In this document: positions 13,979-24,403 of the stretch, in pieces
Numbering within the stretch: position 1 is the stretch's first letter
Layout of the letters: each line of letters opens with the position of its first letter
Source: Methanobacterium subterraneum
Lineage (GTDB): Archaea; Methanobacteriota; Methanobacteria; Methanobacteriales; Methanobacteriaceae
Assembly: GCF_002813695.1 (NCBI RefSeq)
Contig: NZ_CP017768.1
Span: forward strand, 2,218,501 to 2,282,500
Length of the DNA: 64,000 nucleotides
Direction of reading: 5' to 3'
Program-made: the position numbers and the translations under genes
Notes under the pieces: generated by a model
Told to the model about the DNA's origin: nothing
What the model saw: the letters and a program-made list of their open reading frames with translations, nothing else
The model's database searches: none

Positions 13979-16912
13979 ATGAGTAAAAAAAATAAAAACA
14001 AATCAAAAGGGGAAATCACTCCTAAATCACCAAATAAATTGCCCGTAGTTGCTATTGGGGCATCTGCCGGTGGTTTAGATGCTCTTAAAAAGTTTTTTAC
14101 TGCTATGTCCCCTGATCCAGGAATGGCTTTTGTCCTGGTCCAACACCTGGATCCCACCCATGAAAGTACCCTGGCAGATCTCATGAGCAGGTACACCCCA
14201 TTGAAAGTGGTTCAGGCTAAAGACGGGATGAAAGTGGAATCTGACTACCTGTACATTATACCTCCTAACAAGGATATGGGGCTGATGAACAGAACCATCC
14301 AACTAATGGAACCAGTAGAACCTCATGGAATGCGACTGCCAATTAATTTCTTTTTAAAGAACCTGGCTGAGGATCAAAAGGAACGCTCCATTGCCATAAT
14401 CTTTTCCGGATTTGGAAGTGACGGTACCATTGGCATAAAATCCATCAAAGCCGCCGGGGGGATGGTCATGGCACAGGATCCCGCCACAGCTGATTCAAAT
14501 AGTATGCCAGCCAGTGCCATCCAGACAGGGCTGGTGGATTTTATCTTACCTCCTGAAGAAATGCCTGAAAAACTGATGAACTATGTAGAATCTGCCCATA
14601 AAACCATTAAAAAAATTATCACCCCGAAAGAAGAAACTGAAAGGGCGTTACAGAAGATATTCATGCTAATTAGGAACCGAACTAGCCATGATTTTTCTTA
14701 TTACAAAGAGAACACGGTTTATAGGCGAATTAGTCGGCGTATGAATATTCATCAAATAGAAAACATACAAACGTACCTCCGCTATTTACAGGAAAACCCA
14801 CATGAAATAGATATTCTGTTCAAAGAACTTTTAATTAATGTAACCAGCTTTTTTAGAGACGAAAAGTCATTTGATTCTTTTAAAAATAGTTTAAAGGAAC
14901 TTATAAAGCAAAAATTGGATGTTGACAACTTAAGAGTATGGGTTCCAGGATGTTCAAGTGGTGAGGAAGTTTACTCCATAGCTATTATTATCCATGAGCT
15001 GTTGGAAGAGTCTGGGAAAAACATAGATGTGCAGATTTTTGGCACAGATATAGATATTGATGCATTAACAACTGCCCGTTCTGGAACTTATCCCATCACA
15101 ATTGCAGAAGATGTATCTCCAGAACTATTAAATAAATATTTTGTAAAAAAAGACAATGTTTTCACCATTAGAACAGATATACGGGAAATGGTAGTTTTTG
15201 CACCGCATGATGTCCTTATAGACCCCCCCTTCACCAAGCTGGATGTTCTATCCTGCCGAAACCTCCTAATCTACCTTAATGGTGAGGCACAGCAAAAGGT
15301 AATTTCTAATTTCAATTATGCTCTTAATAAAGATGGAATTCTATTTTTAGGCCCTTCAGAAAGTGTAGGGGAATTCGTTGATGCATTTAATGTGGTGGAC
15401 AAGAAGTGGAAAATATTCAAATGTGTTAAATCCACTGAATTTATTCGCAGATTCGTGGAAGTTCATCCCATACCCCGAACCCTGCAACTCTCAAATTTTG
15501 AAACTGGAATAGGCCTAAAACAGTTAAACACATCCAAATCGGTTAACATTGTAAATTTAGCTGAAAAAGAGCTTTTGGATATTTACGTCCCGCCTTCAGC
15601 TATAATCACAGATTTTGGTGAAATTTTATATATTCATGGTCGTTTAGGGAATTATCTGGAGCCTGCCCAGGGGAAAGCCAAGCTTAATATTGTGGAGATG
15701 GCTCGGGAAGGTCTTAAGTTTGAATTAAACTCATCAATTCAAAATGCCATTTCCAAAAAAAGTGAAATAGTAGTTGAAGGTTTGAGAGTGAAAAACAATG
15801 GAGGGCATATTTTCATTAACCTCAATGTAAAACCACTGGAACTTGAAACCACTAAGGGATTGTTAATTGTCTCTTTTGAGGAGGTTTCGGTGGATAAAAA
15901 TGGTAAAAAAGATAAAATGAAGCTGAACATGGTTACTAAAGGCGATGAGAGAATTCGTGAATTGGAAAGTGAGTTAAATCTAACAAAAGAACGCCTTAAC
16001 GTTACCATTGAAGAGATGAAAAGTTCAAATGAAGAGCTCCGTTCAGCCAACGAAGAACTTCAATCAATGAACGAAGAATCCCAGAGTACCAATGAAGAAC
16101 TGGAAACCTCCAAAGAGGAGTTACAGTCCATCAATGAAGAGATGGTTACAGTTAACAACGAACTGCAAATGAAGATCGACGAGCTAACCCAGGCCACGGA
16201 TGATATGAACAATCTTTTCAACAGTACTGAAATAGCCATTATATTTTTAGATCGGGATCTAAATATCCGACGTTACACCAAAGAGGCAACTAATCTCATA
16301 AAAATGATAGAATCAGATGTGGGGCGCCCCTTCTCTGATATTGCCACCAATTTAAAATATGATAATTTTACAGATGACATTCAACAAGTCATGGATAGGG
16401 TGACCTTTAAAGAAACAGAAATAGAAACAGAGGATGGAAAATGGTTTCAAACCAGAATAATGCCCTATAAAACCTTTAAAAACGTAATTGATGGGGTTGT
16501 TATCACATTTAACAATATTACAGAGAGGAAAGAACAAATCACAGATGCTCTTGATGCTCTGGAACTGGCAGATAGTGTTGTTCAAACAGTACGTGAACCT
16601 CTGCTGGTGTTAGATAGCAAGATGAAAGTGGTTTCAGCCAACAGATCATTTTACCAGACATTTAAAGTTACCCCTGAAAATACAATTGGAAAAAACCTGT
16701 ACATAATGGGTGACAGACAGTGGGATATAACATCATTAAGGAATTTATTAGAAGATATACTTCCAAAAAAAGCTGATTTGAAAGATTTCGTGGTGGAAGA
16801 TGATTTTCCAAATATTGGTCATAAAAAAATTATTCTAAATGCTCGCCAGATTTACCAGAAAGGTAAAGGTACAAGCATGATTCTACTGGCCATGGAAGAT
16901 GTTACCCCTTAA
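13979..16912 (+). CDS. CheB methylesterase-CheR methyltransferase-PAS fusion
   Basis: A 977-residue soluble signalling protein. The CheB domain (about 20-205) has S29 in IGASAGG, H56 in VLVQHLD and D148 in FSGFGSDGTIG, the usual triad. CheR (about 220-480) shows NVTSFFRDEKSF, WVPGCSSGEEVYSIAII, FGTDIDIDAL and LDVLSCRNLLIYL. A long coiled coil (about 655-735, repeats of NEEL) leads to two PAS-like domains. There is no kinase or receiver domain. Two histidine-kinase genes follow directly, so it may signal with them rather than in classical chemotaxis; no chemoreceptor gene is nearby. SD GGGGG precedes the ATG. Confidence 0.9.
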   Translation: MSKKNKNKSKGEITPKSPNKLPVVAIGASAGGLDALKKFFTAMSPDPGMAFVLVQHLDPTHESTLADLMSRYTPLKVVQAKDGMKVESDYLYIIPPNKDMGLMNRTIQLMEPVEPHGMRLPINFFLKNLAEDQKERSIAIIFSGFGSDGTIGIKSIKAAGGMVMAQDPATADSNSMPASAIQTGLVDFILPPEEMPEKLMNYVESAHKTIKKIITPKEETERALQKIFMLIRNRTSHDFSYYKENTVYRRISRRMNIHQIENIQTYLRYLQENPHEIDILFKELLINVTSFFRDEKSFDSFKNSLKELIKQKLDVDNLRVWVPGCSSGEEVYSIAIIIHELLEESGKNIDVQIFGTDIDIDALTTARSGTYPITIAEDVSPELLNKYFVKKDNVFTIRTDIREMVVFAPHDVLIDPPFTKLDVLSCRNLLIYLNGEAQQKVISNFNYALNKDGILFLGPSESVGEFVDAFNVVDKKWKIFKCVKSTEFIRRFVEVHPIPRTLQLSNFETGIGLKQLNTSKSVNIVNLAEKELLDIYVPPSAIITDFGEILYIHGRLGNYLEPAQGKAKLNIVEMAREGLKFELNSSIQNAISKKSEIVVEGLRVKNNGGHIFINLNVKPLELETTKGLLIVSFEEVSVDKNGKKDKMKLNMVTKGDERIRELESELNLTKERLNVTIEEMKSSNEELRSANEELQSMNEESQSTNEELETSKEELQSINEEMVTVNNELQMKIDELTQATDDMNNLFNSTEIAIIFLDRDLNIRRYTKEATNLIKMIESDVGRPFSDIATNLKYDNFTDDIQQVMDRVTFKETEIETEDGKWFQTRIMPYKTFKNVIDGVVITFNNITERKEQITDALDALELADSVVQTVREPLLVLDSKMKVVSANRSFYQTFKVTPENTIGKNLYIMGDRQWDITSLRNLLEDILPKKADLKDFVVEDDFPNIGHKKIILNARQIYQKGKGTSMILLAMEDVTP

Positions 16913-16984
16913 AGATCGGATTCATAATTTAAAATAATGAGACTTCAATATAAACTTATTTTATTAAATAAGTGGGGTGTTCTT

Positions 16985-18553
16985 ATGGCGGAGAATGAAT
17001 ACGGGGGGAAGTTTGAAGAACTTCGTAATAAGGCAGAGGAAGTATTGAGAGATAAAAAGGAATCTGGAAAGGAACTTGGACTTGAAATTGATGAATTGAT
17101 TCATGAGTTGGAAGTCCGCCAGATTGAATTAGAAATGCAAAATGAAGACCTTATTAGAATTCAAATTGAATTAGAAGATTCTAGAAGGGATTATCTCGAG
17201 TTATATGACTTCGCTCCAGTGGGATATTTCACTCTGGATGAAAACGGGATCATCAAAATAGCGAACCTAACTGGCTCTGATATTCTGGGAAAACCTCGTA
17301 AATTCATCCTTAACAGTGCATTCATCCTTTATGTGGCTCCAGATTATAGAAAAACGTTACATTCTCACTTTCACCAGGTTATGAAAACTCAACTTAAAAA
17401 AAAATGCGATATTGAATTAATATCTCCTGATAGAACTCCTCTTTTTGTTACTTTAGATACTATGGCTGTTTTAGATGAAGATGGAACATTTAAAGAGTTT
17501 AGGGTTGTAATTACCGACAACAGTGAGCGAAAGAAGGCAGAGGAAAAAATTGAAGAATTCAATAATCAGTTACAATCAACAATAAACGCAATTCCCGACT
17601 TAATGTTTGAAGTAGATATAGAAGGACGTTTCTATGATTATAATGCACCTTCTGCCGGCGATCTTTATGTTCAACCAGAAAGTTTCTTAGGTAAAACCGT
17701 TTTTGAGGTGTTACCTCCTGAAGCAGCGGCTAAGATCATGGAAGCATTGAAAGAAGCTTCAGAAAAAGGAAAACATAGGGGTATGATATATCAATTAACT
17801 TTACCCTATGGAGAAAAGTATTTTGAGCTTTCTATTGCTAAAAAACCAGTTCCTAAATCAAAATCTCATTTTATTGGGCTAGCACGCGATATAACCAAAC
17901 GTAAAATAGCAGAAAAACAAATTAATGAAGTTCTAAAAGAAAAGGAAATGCTTATAAAAGAGATTTATCATCGGGTGAAGAATAATTTAATTGTAATGTC
18001 CAGTCTCCTAAATCTTCAAGCTGATTATGTCGAGGATAAAGCGTCATATGAAATGTTCATGGAAAGTAAGAATCGTGCACGTTCAATGGCCTTAATTCAC
18101 GAACGCCTGTACCAGTCCACTGACCTCAGGGAAATTGATTTCGGTGAATACATCCGATCTCTTTCTATGGATTTATACCAAGCATATGTAAGTAACCCTG
18201 AACTTATCAATCTTGATATGGATCTAGAGCCAGTAAATGTGGATATTAATACTGCAATCCCTTGTGGGCTTATTATTAATGAACTGGTAACCAACGCCTT
18301 GAAACATGCCTTCCCCCAAAATAGAAATGGAACGGTGAATATCAAATTCCATTCAAAAGATGAAAATCTTATTTTAGAAGTTATTGATGATGGGATGGGT
18401 TTTTCTCCGGATATTGACTTTAAAAATACAGATTCACTTGGTTTAAAACTTATAAATGTACTCACAGGTCAGATTGATGGTGAAATAGATTTGAAGGTAG
18501 ATGATGGAACTGAGTTTAGAATTAGTTTTCCCAAAGTGAAATTTAATGGTTGA
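16985..18553 (+). CDS. PAS-domain sensor histidine kinase (HisKA_2 type)
   Basis: A soluble kinase of about 522 residues. An N-terminal coiled region (IDELIHELEVRQIELEMQN) precedes two PAS domains (about 60-180 and 190-310), then a HisKA_2 dimerisation helix with the phospho-acceptor His in EIYHRVKNNLIVMSSLL and a HATPase_c domain with NELVTNALKHAF and DDGMGFS. No membrane span is seen, so it senses a cytoplasmic cue. Start ATG 16985 is set by GGGGTG 7-8 bases upstream; an ATG at 16937 in frame has no SD. It is a paralogue of the next gene over the N-terminal region. Confidence 0.88.
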   Translation: MAENEYGGKFEELRNKAEEVLRDKKESGKELGLEIDELIHELEVRQIELEMQNEDLIRIQIELEDSRRDYLELYDFAPVGYFTLDENGIIKIANLTGSDILGKPRKFILNSAFILYVAPDYRKTLHSHFHQVMKTQLKKKCDIELISPDRTPLFVTLDTMAVLDEDGTFKEFRVVITDNSERKKAEEKIEEFNNQLQSTINAIPDLMFEVDIEGRFYDYNAPSAGDLYVQPESFLGKTVFEVLPPEAAAKIMEALKEASEKGKHRGMIYQLTLPYGEKYFELSIAKKPVPKSKSHFIGLARDITKRKIAEKQINEVLKEKEMLIKEIYHRVKNNLIVMSSLLNLQADYVEDKASYEMFMESKNRARSMALIHERLYQSTDLREIDFGEYIRSLSMDLYQAYVSNPELINLDMDLEPVNVDINTAIPCGLIINELVTNALKHAFPQNRNGTVNIKFHSKDENLILEVIDDGMGFSPDIDFKNTDSLGLKLINVLTGQIDGEIDLKVDDGTEFRISFPKVKFNG

Positions 18554-18583
18554 TATGTTACATGTTGTTTAGGGGGTGTTGTT

Positions 18584-20281
18584 ATCAAAAATCCTGAAAA
18601 CCGCAGAGAAAAGGCCGAGAAATTGTTAAACCAAAAAATTAAAGGCTTGAATATTCCTGATGATACCAGTGAACTAATCCATGAACTTCAGGTGCACCAG
18701 ATAGAATTGGAAATGCAGAATGATGAGTTAAGAAAATCCCAACTCAAAGTTCAAACTTCACAAGATAAATATTTTGAGCTTTATAATTTCGCACCAACCA
18801 GTTATTTCACTTTAGGTGAGAATGAGCTCATAAAGGATGTTAATTTAGCAGCCGTCACTTTACTGGGGGTGGAGAAAACCAATTTAATAAACACTGCTTT
18901 CATCAGTTTCATCGCTCCTGAATCACGTCACAAATTTTTCAAACTGATTAAAAGTGTTAAAGACAATAAAGATAGGCAAAAATGCGAATTGAATCTCGTA
19001 AAGAATAAAAAACCGATTCCGGTTATCGCAGGAATTAACTATCTTCCGGATGAGATCGGGGGTTTTAAATCACTTTTAATAACCGTTGCTGATATTACTG
19101 ACATTAAAAAAGCAGAAATTAAACTAAAAGAGACTTTAGAGAATCTTGAGGATCAGGTTAAAGAACGTACCAAAGAATTGTTATTAGCTAATAATTATAA
19201 CCGTAATCTGATTGAAACATCATTAGATCCATTGGTAACCATAGGACAAGATGGTACCATCACCGACGTGAATGTAGCTACGGAAAAAGTAACTGGTTAC
19301 AGGCGTGAGGAACTGATAGGTACTGATTTCGCAGATTACTTTACCAATCCCCAGGATGCTAAGGATGGATATCAACAAGTTTTCCAGAAAGGGGTGGTGA
19401 AGGATTATCCATTGGATATTAAAAATAAGGATGGTAGTTTAACTCCAGTTTTGTATAATGCTTCAGTATACAAGGATGAGATTGGTGAGGTTATTGGAGT
19501 TTTTGCTGCTGCACGCGACATTACCGAACAAAAAAAAGCAGAAAAAAAGCTCATGGAATATTGGGAAAGTCTGGAAGAACAAGTTAAACAACGCACAGAA
19601 GAACTTGCAAAATCTAATGCTGATCTAAAAGAATTTGCTTACATAGCTTCTCATGATCTAAGAGAACCTTTGAGAATGATAACTATCTTTTTACAATTAT
19701 TAGAGCGTCGTTATGGGGATCAGTTAGATGATGATGCCCATGAATTCATAGGTTTTGCTGTGGATGGAGCCAAACGTTTGGATAAAATGATCATGGATTT
19801 ATTGGAATATTCAAGCGTAGTCAACCAAGAATTAATTTTCAATGATACAAATTTAGAAGAAGTCCTAAATGAGGTTATTTTAAACCTTAACGTCGTTATT
19901 AATGAGAATAATGCTATTATAACCTATGAAAACTTACCCGTGATGAGAGCTGATGAAAATCTGATGATTTTATTATTCCAAAATCTTATCTCTAACTCTA
20001 TCAAGTATCGCAGTAATAAAAATCCTGAAATCATTGTTTCTGCTTTTAAAGAAGGGGATCACCATGTTTTTCATGTTAAAGATAATGGAATAGGTATCGA
20101 TCCTAAACAATTGGACCATATTTTCACCATTTTCAAGAGATTACACACCCATAATGAGTATGAAGGGTCCGGAATTGGCCTTTCTATTGTCCATAGGATT
20201 GTTCATCAACATGGTGGTGAAATCTGGGTAGAATCCGAACCAGAAAAAGGCAGCACATTCAAATTCACCATAAAAAATTAA
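18584..20281 (+). CDS. PAS-domain sensor histidine kinase (HisKA type)
   Basis: A soluble kinase of about 565 residues with an N-terminal coiled region (ELIHELQVHQIELEMQN, nearly that of the preceding kinase), two PAS domains separated by coiled coils, a HisKA helix with SHDLREPLRMITIF and a HATPase_c domain (QNLISNSIKY, KDNGIGID, GSGIGLSIVHRI). The initiator is uncertain. No ATG, GTG or TTG lies in frame between the upstream stop (18551) and TTG 18623. AGGGGGTG at 18571-18578 is correctly spaced from ATC 18584, and residues encoded from there match the paralogue's start. The conventional choice would be TTG 18623. Confidence 0.82.
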   Translation: MKNPENRREKAEKLLNQKIKGLNIPDDTSELIHELQVHQIELEMQNDELRKSQLKVQTSQDKYFELYNFAPTSYFTLGENELIKDVNLAAVTLLGVEKTNLINTAFISFIAPESRHKFFKLIKSVKDNKDRQKCELNLVKNKKPIPVIAGINYLPDEIGGFKSLLITVADITDIKKAEIKLKETLENLEDQVKERTKELLLANNYNRNLIETSLDPLVTIGQDGTITDVNVATEKVTGYRREELIGTDFADYFTNPQDAKDGYQQVFQKGVVKDYPLDIKNKDGSLTPVLYNASVYKDEIGEVIGVFAAARDITEQKKAEKKLMEYWESLEEQVKQRTEELAKSNADLKEFAYIASHDLREPLRMITIFLQLLERRYGDQLDDDAHEFIGFAVDGAKRLDKMIMDLLEYSSVVNQELIFNDTNLEEVLNEVILNLNVVINENNAIITYENLPVMRADENLMILLFQNLISNSIKYRSNKNPEIIVSAFKEGDHHVFHVKDNGIGIDPKQLDHIFTIFKRLHTHNEYEGSGIGLSIVHRIVHQHGGEIWVESEPEKGSTFKFTIKN

Positions 20282-20627
20282 TAATTGATTCTATTAATTG
20301 CCATACTCATTCAAGCATATGAAACTATTTTCATCCATTTTAGGCGGTTTAAATTTTTTTATTTAATGTTTTAAAATGAATCAACAAATAAATTAAAAAT
20401 TGGACTATAATCACTAAATAAAAAAAATTTATCTTACTCCTCTAAAATATAGGAATTTCATGTAATGAAAAAACTCTTAAATAACTAACATCTATATATA
20501 AATCTTACAAATAATCTATATATAAATTCAACATTAACCAATCAGTTTTATTTCTTAAATCCATTATTTAATAGAATAAAGAATTTATCATCCTAATTAT
20601 TCGAAAAAAGGCGTAAAATGTGATATA
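20282..20627 (+). other. AT-rich gap with tandem TATA boxes
   Basis: There is no ORF here. A 14-base direct repeat, ATCTATATATAAAT, occurs at 20490-20503 and 20513-20526, giving two TATA elements 23 bases apart. The predicted starts are near 20523 and 20546, leaving a leader of 80-105 bases for the AAA ATPase. Confidence 0.5.
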
Positions 20628-21749
20628 TTGAAACTCAACAACATAACTCCTGACCCAATTGTATCTGAAAAAAAGACCTCCACTGGTCTGGAAGAAATCA
20701 GGAAAGAAACCAAGATGGTGGTACTACAATCTATTGGTTACCCCTTCCTGTGCAACCTGGTGGAGAACCCTAAAATCGAAATATTCGACAATGAACTTTT
20801 CGAACTCTACGCCCGGGAACAATGGGTAGGTTCCACAGTAAAGGAAGGATCATTCCTTTTTGATCAAAAATTACTACCTGATTTTGCGTTTAAGGTTATT
20901 AAAGCCCACCCTGATGACTCCCGCATAACCCAAAACACTTCCATACTCTTGATGGAAGTGGAAGAGGTTCGTGAGATCAAAAAGGTGGAAAGCAACTTTA
21001 AAATGGATGATGTTATTGGCCAGGAACGGGCCAAAACCAAGTGCAAGATCATCACCAAGTACCTCCGGGAACCAGAAACCTTCCAGGAATGGGCACCCCG
21101 TAACGTTCTGTTCCACGGAACTCCCGGTACTGGGAAGACCATGCTGGCTAAATCACTATCCCATGAAATGCAAGTTCCCCTCTTCTTGGTTAAAGCCACC
21201 AGCCTAATAGGAGAACATGTGGGTGATGGAGCACGCCAGATCCACGACCTTTTCGATGCAGCTTCTGCCTGTGCCCCGGCAGTGATCTTCATTGACGAGA
21301 TAGATGCCATAGGCCTGGACCGTAAATACCAGTCCCTTAGGGGTGATGTTTCCGAGGTGGTCAATGCCCTATTAACAGAACTGGACGGCATCAATCCCAA
21401 CCTGGGGGTGGTAACCATTGGGGCCACCAACAATCCACAGTTACTGGATTACGCCCTTCGGAGTCGGTTTGAAGAAGAGATTGAATTTGTTCTCCCTGAT
21501 GAGGATGAAAGAAAGCAGATCCTGGAATTGTACATAAATTCTATGCCTTTACCAGTTGAAACTGATGTAAAAAAACTAGCCCGCCTTTCCAAGGGTATGT
21601 CTGGCCGGGAAATAAAAGATCGTCTCTTAAAGGTGGCACTGCACAAGGCGATCTCGGAAGACCAGGGCAAAGTGACCTGGGAAAACTTCCAGTACGCACT
21701 GAAACACCATGAAAAAGAGAAAAACGAACCTAAAAATATGTTCGCTTAA
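20628..21749 (+). CDS. AAA+ ATPase with a single AAA module
   Basis: A 373-residue ATPase. The N-terminal 110 residues form an uncharacterised domain. The AAA module shows [14 protein letters not shown], Walker [15 protein letters not shown], Walker [12 protein letters not shown], sensor 1 [11 protein letters not shown] and the arginine-finger region [11 protein letters not shown], and is followed by a lid ([14 protein letters not shown]). It resembles proteasome-activating/CDC48-type AAA proteins but lacks the PAN coiled coil, so the substrate is unknown; a remodelling or protease-regulator role is possible. The start is TTG 20628 with a partial SD (GTGAT) close by. Confidence 0.8.
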   Translation: MKLNNITPDPIVSEKKTSTGLEEIRKETKMVVLQSIGYPFLCNLVENPKIEIFDNELFELYAREQWVGSTVKEGSFLFDQKLLPDFAFKVIKAHPDDSRITQNTSILLMEVEEVREIKKVESNFKMDDVIGQERAKTKCKIITKYLREPETFQEWAPRNVLFHGTPGTGKTMLAKSLSHEMQVPLFLVKATSLIGEHVGDGARQIHDLFDAASACAPAVIFIDEIDAIGLDRKYQSLRGDVSEVVNALLTELDGINPNLGVVTIGATNNPQLLDYALRSRFEEEIEFVLPDEDERKQILELYINSMPLPVETDVKKLARLSKGMSGREIKDRLLKVALHKAISEDQGKVTWENFQYALKHHEKEKNEPKNMFA

Positions 21750-21751
21750 TC

Positions 21752-21779
21752 TTTTTTCATTTTTTTATTCTTTTTTTTA
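21752..21779 (+). terminator. poly-T terminator of the AAA ATPase gene
   Basis: Three T runs of six to eight, two to five bases apart, begin three bases after the stop codon, which is a typical archaeal U-rich termination zone. Confidence 0.6.
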
Positions 21780-21977
21780 GGAACTGCAAACTACGGATTC
21801 ATGAAATTATTTTCAAAAAAAAACAAATAATGATTAAACCATTAATCAACAATGGGGTAATATTCAGTATTCCATCAAATTAGCTGTTATCAATTATTCG
21901 CATAAATTGTAATGGAAAAACTCCCAGATTAAGTTAATGCCAAATAAAAGTATAGTAATATGTAATATGGTGTTTAT

Positions 21978-22721
21978 ATGAAATTAAAGGTTATTTTGAA
22001 TGACGCAATGCGGTTTGCTGTTTCTGATTGGTATAATTTTCTAGTTCTGGGGGTAATACTGCTTTTAGTTGATCATCTCATTGATTTAAGCGCTCCTTCA
22101 TTGATCGATGGGTTGTGGGATATCTTCCTAGTCTTGGTTATTATCTTTTTGTCCTTCATTGAGGTGGGATATGGTTTCCGTATTGTGGAAGAAACAGTGG
22201 AAGGATCTAGTCGGCCACCAGGTTTCCATAATTTAAGGAACTTGTTCTGGCACGGAATTAAAGAAAGTTTAGTCTTAATTGCTTACTTTATCATCCCCCT
22301 CATCCTGGCTGTTTTTGGCATTTCAGAGTTTGTAGAACTGATTAACTTAGATTTAAGCCCATTAATCACAGATTATGCATTAGTTCTTGCCATAATATTT
22401 TTCCTTTGTTTTAATATTATGTTGCAAGGGGCAATTCTAACCATGGCTCATCATGAGGGCAGCATTCGATCCGGATTCAACCTACCCCTGGTTTTTAGGA
22501 AGATAAGAAAAGTAGGATTGAAAAATATGCTCATAGTTTCAATAATCACCATCGTGGTGCTCTACATTGTAAAACAAATAATCTTTGACACCCTACATGG
22601 ACTCCCCTACCCGGAGTCCATGGTGAGTGAAATTATCTCTACCCTTATAATTGCACCATTCCTGATGATATTCACCACCCGTTTGGTGGGATTAATGGAT
22701 GTACCTGTTGATGAAGAATGA
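21978..22721 (+). CDS. DUF4013-type integral membrane protein
   Basis: A 247-residue multi-pass membrane protein, recognised as DUF4013-like from memory of methanogen proteomes. About six hydrophobic spans are visible (near 17-38, 45-65, 93-115, 130-150, 180-205 and 220-240), with an amphipathic segment near 70-90. No catalytic motif can be seen. GGTG lies upstream of the ATG. It is isolated from its neighbours by gaps of 230 and 330 bases. Function unknown. Confidence 0.75.
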   Translation: MKLKVILNDAMRFAVSDWYNFLVLGVILLLVDHLIDLSAPSLIDGLWDIFLVLVIIFLSFIEVGYGFRIVEETVEGSSRPPGFHNLRNLFWHGIKESLVLIAYFIIPLILAVFGISEFVELINLDLSPLITDYALVLAIIFFLCFNIMLQGAILTMAHHEGSIRSGFNLPLVFRKIRKVGLKNMLIVSIITIVVLYIVKQIIFDTLHGLPYPESMVSEIISTLIIAPFLMIFTTRLVGLMDVPVDEE

Positions 22722-23052
22722 TTGGAAAAAAATTGTATAAATAAACTTGTTGATGAGTATGGAGTTGGGTGGGTAAATAAGATCTAATTAAAACAGGTCA
22801 CTCTAATCCGGATAAATAGTTGCCGTTAATTTAATCATAGTTTTGAATACACATTCATCATTTACTTTATTGTAACTTGATTTGTACTCCATAGAACCAC
22901 CAATATTTTTTTCTTTTAATATTATAGTGAATGATAAAAGTTAAAGGTAGCCTATGTTTTTATAAAATAGAAGTTTTTTATTTTAAAAATAGACTCAAAT
23001 TGAGGTAAATTGAAGATGGTGGATTGAAATTAATAAGATCGGCGTGTTTTTA
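22722..23052. other. gene-free AT-rich stretch
   Basis: This convergent gap lies between the DUF4013 gene and hemA. Poly-T and poly-A tracts could terminate both. I see no conserved RNA, repeat or ORF. Confidence 0.4.
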
Positions 23053-24249
23053 TTATAATCGGTTATTTTTAAAAATATACTTTGCAGTTTTTAAAACAGC
23101 TTTATCATCATGCTCTGCAGCTTCTTTAAGATTGTGGATTATGTTCAGAAACACCCGATCCACCACTACCTTGGTAAGATCATCAACCACCTTTTCCTTA
23201 CCATCTATATCCCCCAACTTTCGAATTGCCTTCTCAGTTTCCCGCAGCCTGATGGCTTCAGCCTGGGAACGTATTTGGGCAATAACCGGCTCAACTTCCA
23301 AGTGTCTGAGAGATTTTTCCAGGAGTTCCAACTCTTCAGCAATGATTTTTTCAGCTTCTTCTGCCTCAGACTCCCTCATTTTTTTATTTTTATCGGCTAT
23401 TCCACGTAAGTCATCAATGTTATAGAGTCTAACACCTAAATCACCAACATCTTCATCAATATCCCTTGGATTGGCGATGTCTATCATCACCATCTTCTCC
23501 AGATTCTCAGGGGGAACTGCAGCCTTTAATTTTTCAGCAGTAAGAATGGTGTGGGGTGCTCCAGTAGCACTAATAACCACGTCTGCATCCTCCATGGCCC
23601 TTGAAAGACGATCAAAATGGATGGCACTTCCTCCCAATTCTTTGGCCAGGCAAACTGCCCGGTCGTAAGTACGATTAGCCACTACAATGGCCTTGAGATG
23701 TTTTTCCACCAGTGCCTTGGCCACCAGGGTTCCCATTTTACCGGCCCCAATAACCAGTACTTTCTTACATTTAAGATCTCCCAGAACTGATTCTGCAAGA
23801 TTAACAGCTGCCGAACCTATGGAAACCGAACCCTGATTGATTCGTGTTTTCTTCCGCACTGCCTGCCCCACATGAATGGCTTTGGTGAAGACTGTACCTA
23901 AAACCTGACCACAACAACTGGTTTTAACACTGGATTTATATGCTTCTTTCAACTGGCCCAGTATTTGATCCTCGCCAATGATCATGGATTCTAATCCGCA
24001 GGAAAGTTTTAGGACGTGTTCAAGTGCTTTTTCATTTTTTTCAACCACCAGACCGTTCCACTGATAGTCAAGGGAACATTCATCCATGACCAAATAGATT
24101 TCAGCACGATTACAGGTTTTTATCTGGATAAACTCCTGCACATGGTGTTCCTCCTGCATCTTCGCGAATATTTCATCCATCTTGCTGGTGGATTCCTCTA
24201 TCTTGTTGATATCCGCGGTTTTATGGTCGATCCGGATGTTAAGAATCAA
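23053..24249 (-). CDS. hemA: glutamyl-tRNA reductase
   Basis: This enzyme reduces Glu-tRNA with NADPH to glutamate-1-semialdehyde, the first step to tetrapyrroles, here F430, corrinoids and siroheme. It has 398 residues. The catalytic Cys is in [30 protein letters not shown] is the family signature; the NADPH domain has [17 protein letters not shown]; the C-terminal dimer helices follow. I place the start at TTG 24249, giving [13 protein letters not shown], because GGAGGG lies six bases upstream. A longer reading frame to 24363 would translate a triplet repeat into poly-Asn and is not credible. Confidence 0.94.
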   Translation of the reverse strand: MILNIRIDHKTADINKIEESTSKMDEIFAKMQEEHHVQEFIQIKTCNRAEIYLVMDECSLDYQWNGLVVEKNEKALEHVLKLSCGLESMIIGEDQILGQLKEAYKSSVKTSCCGQVLGTVFTKAIHVGQAVRKKTRINQGSVSIGSAAVNLAESVLGDLKCKKVLVIGAGKMGTLVAKALVEKHLKAIVVANRTYDRAVCLAKELGGSAIHFDRLSRAMEDADVVISATGAPHTILTAEKLKAAVPPENLEKMVMIDIANPRDIDEDVGDLGVRLYNIDDLRGIADKNKKMRESEAEEAEKIIAEELELLEKSLRHLEVEPVIAQIRSQAEAIRLRETEKAIRKLGDIDGKEKVVDDLTKVVVDRVFLNIIHNLKEAAEHDDKAVLKTAKYIFKNNRL

Positions 24250-24317
24250 TCTAACCCTCCTGAAATGGGGAAATATAATGTAGTTTGCTATATTTTGGTA
24301 ATTTCTAAATAAAGATG

Positions 24318-24341
24318 TATTATTATTATTATTATTATTAT
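24318..24341. repeat. (TAT)8 microsatellite upstream of hemA
   Basis: Eight perfect TAT triplets lie 69-92 bases upstream of the hemA start, directly beside a TATA-like AAAATATAAT read on the minus strand. Changes in unit number would alter promoter spacing. Confidence 0.9.
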
Positions 24342-24403
24342 ATTTTGTAATAAGAACGGTCAATATGGGTTTACATTGCAGAGATAGGATTTACCAGGAT
24401 ATA

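Noticed and set aside
24250..24363. N-terminal extension of hemA with a poly-Asn stretch
   Set aside because: It translates the triplet repeat and promoter DNA. TTG 24249 has a good SD and gives the family N-terminus.
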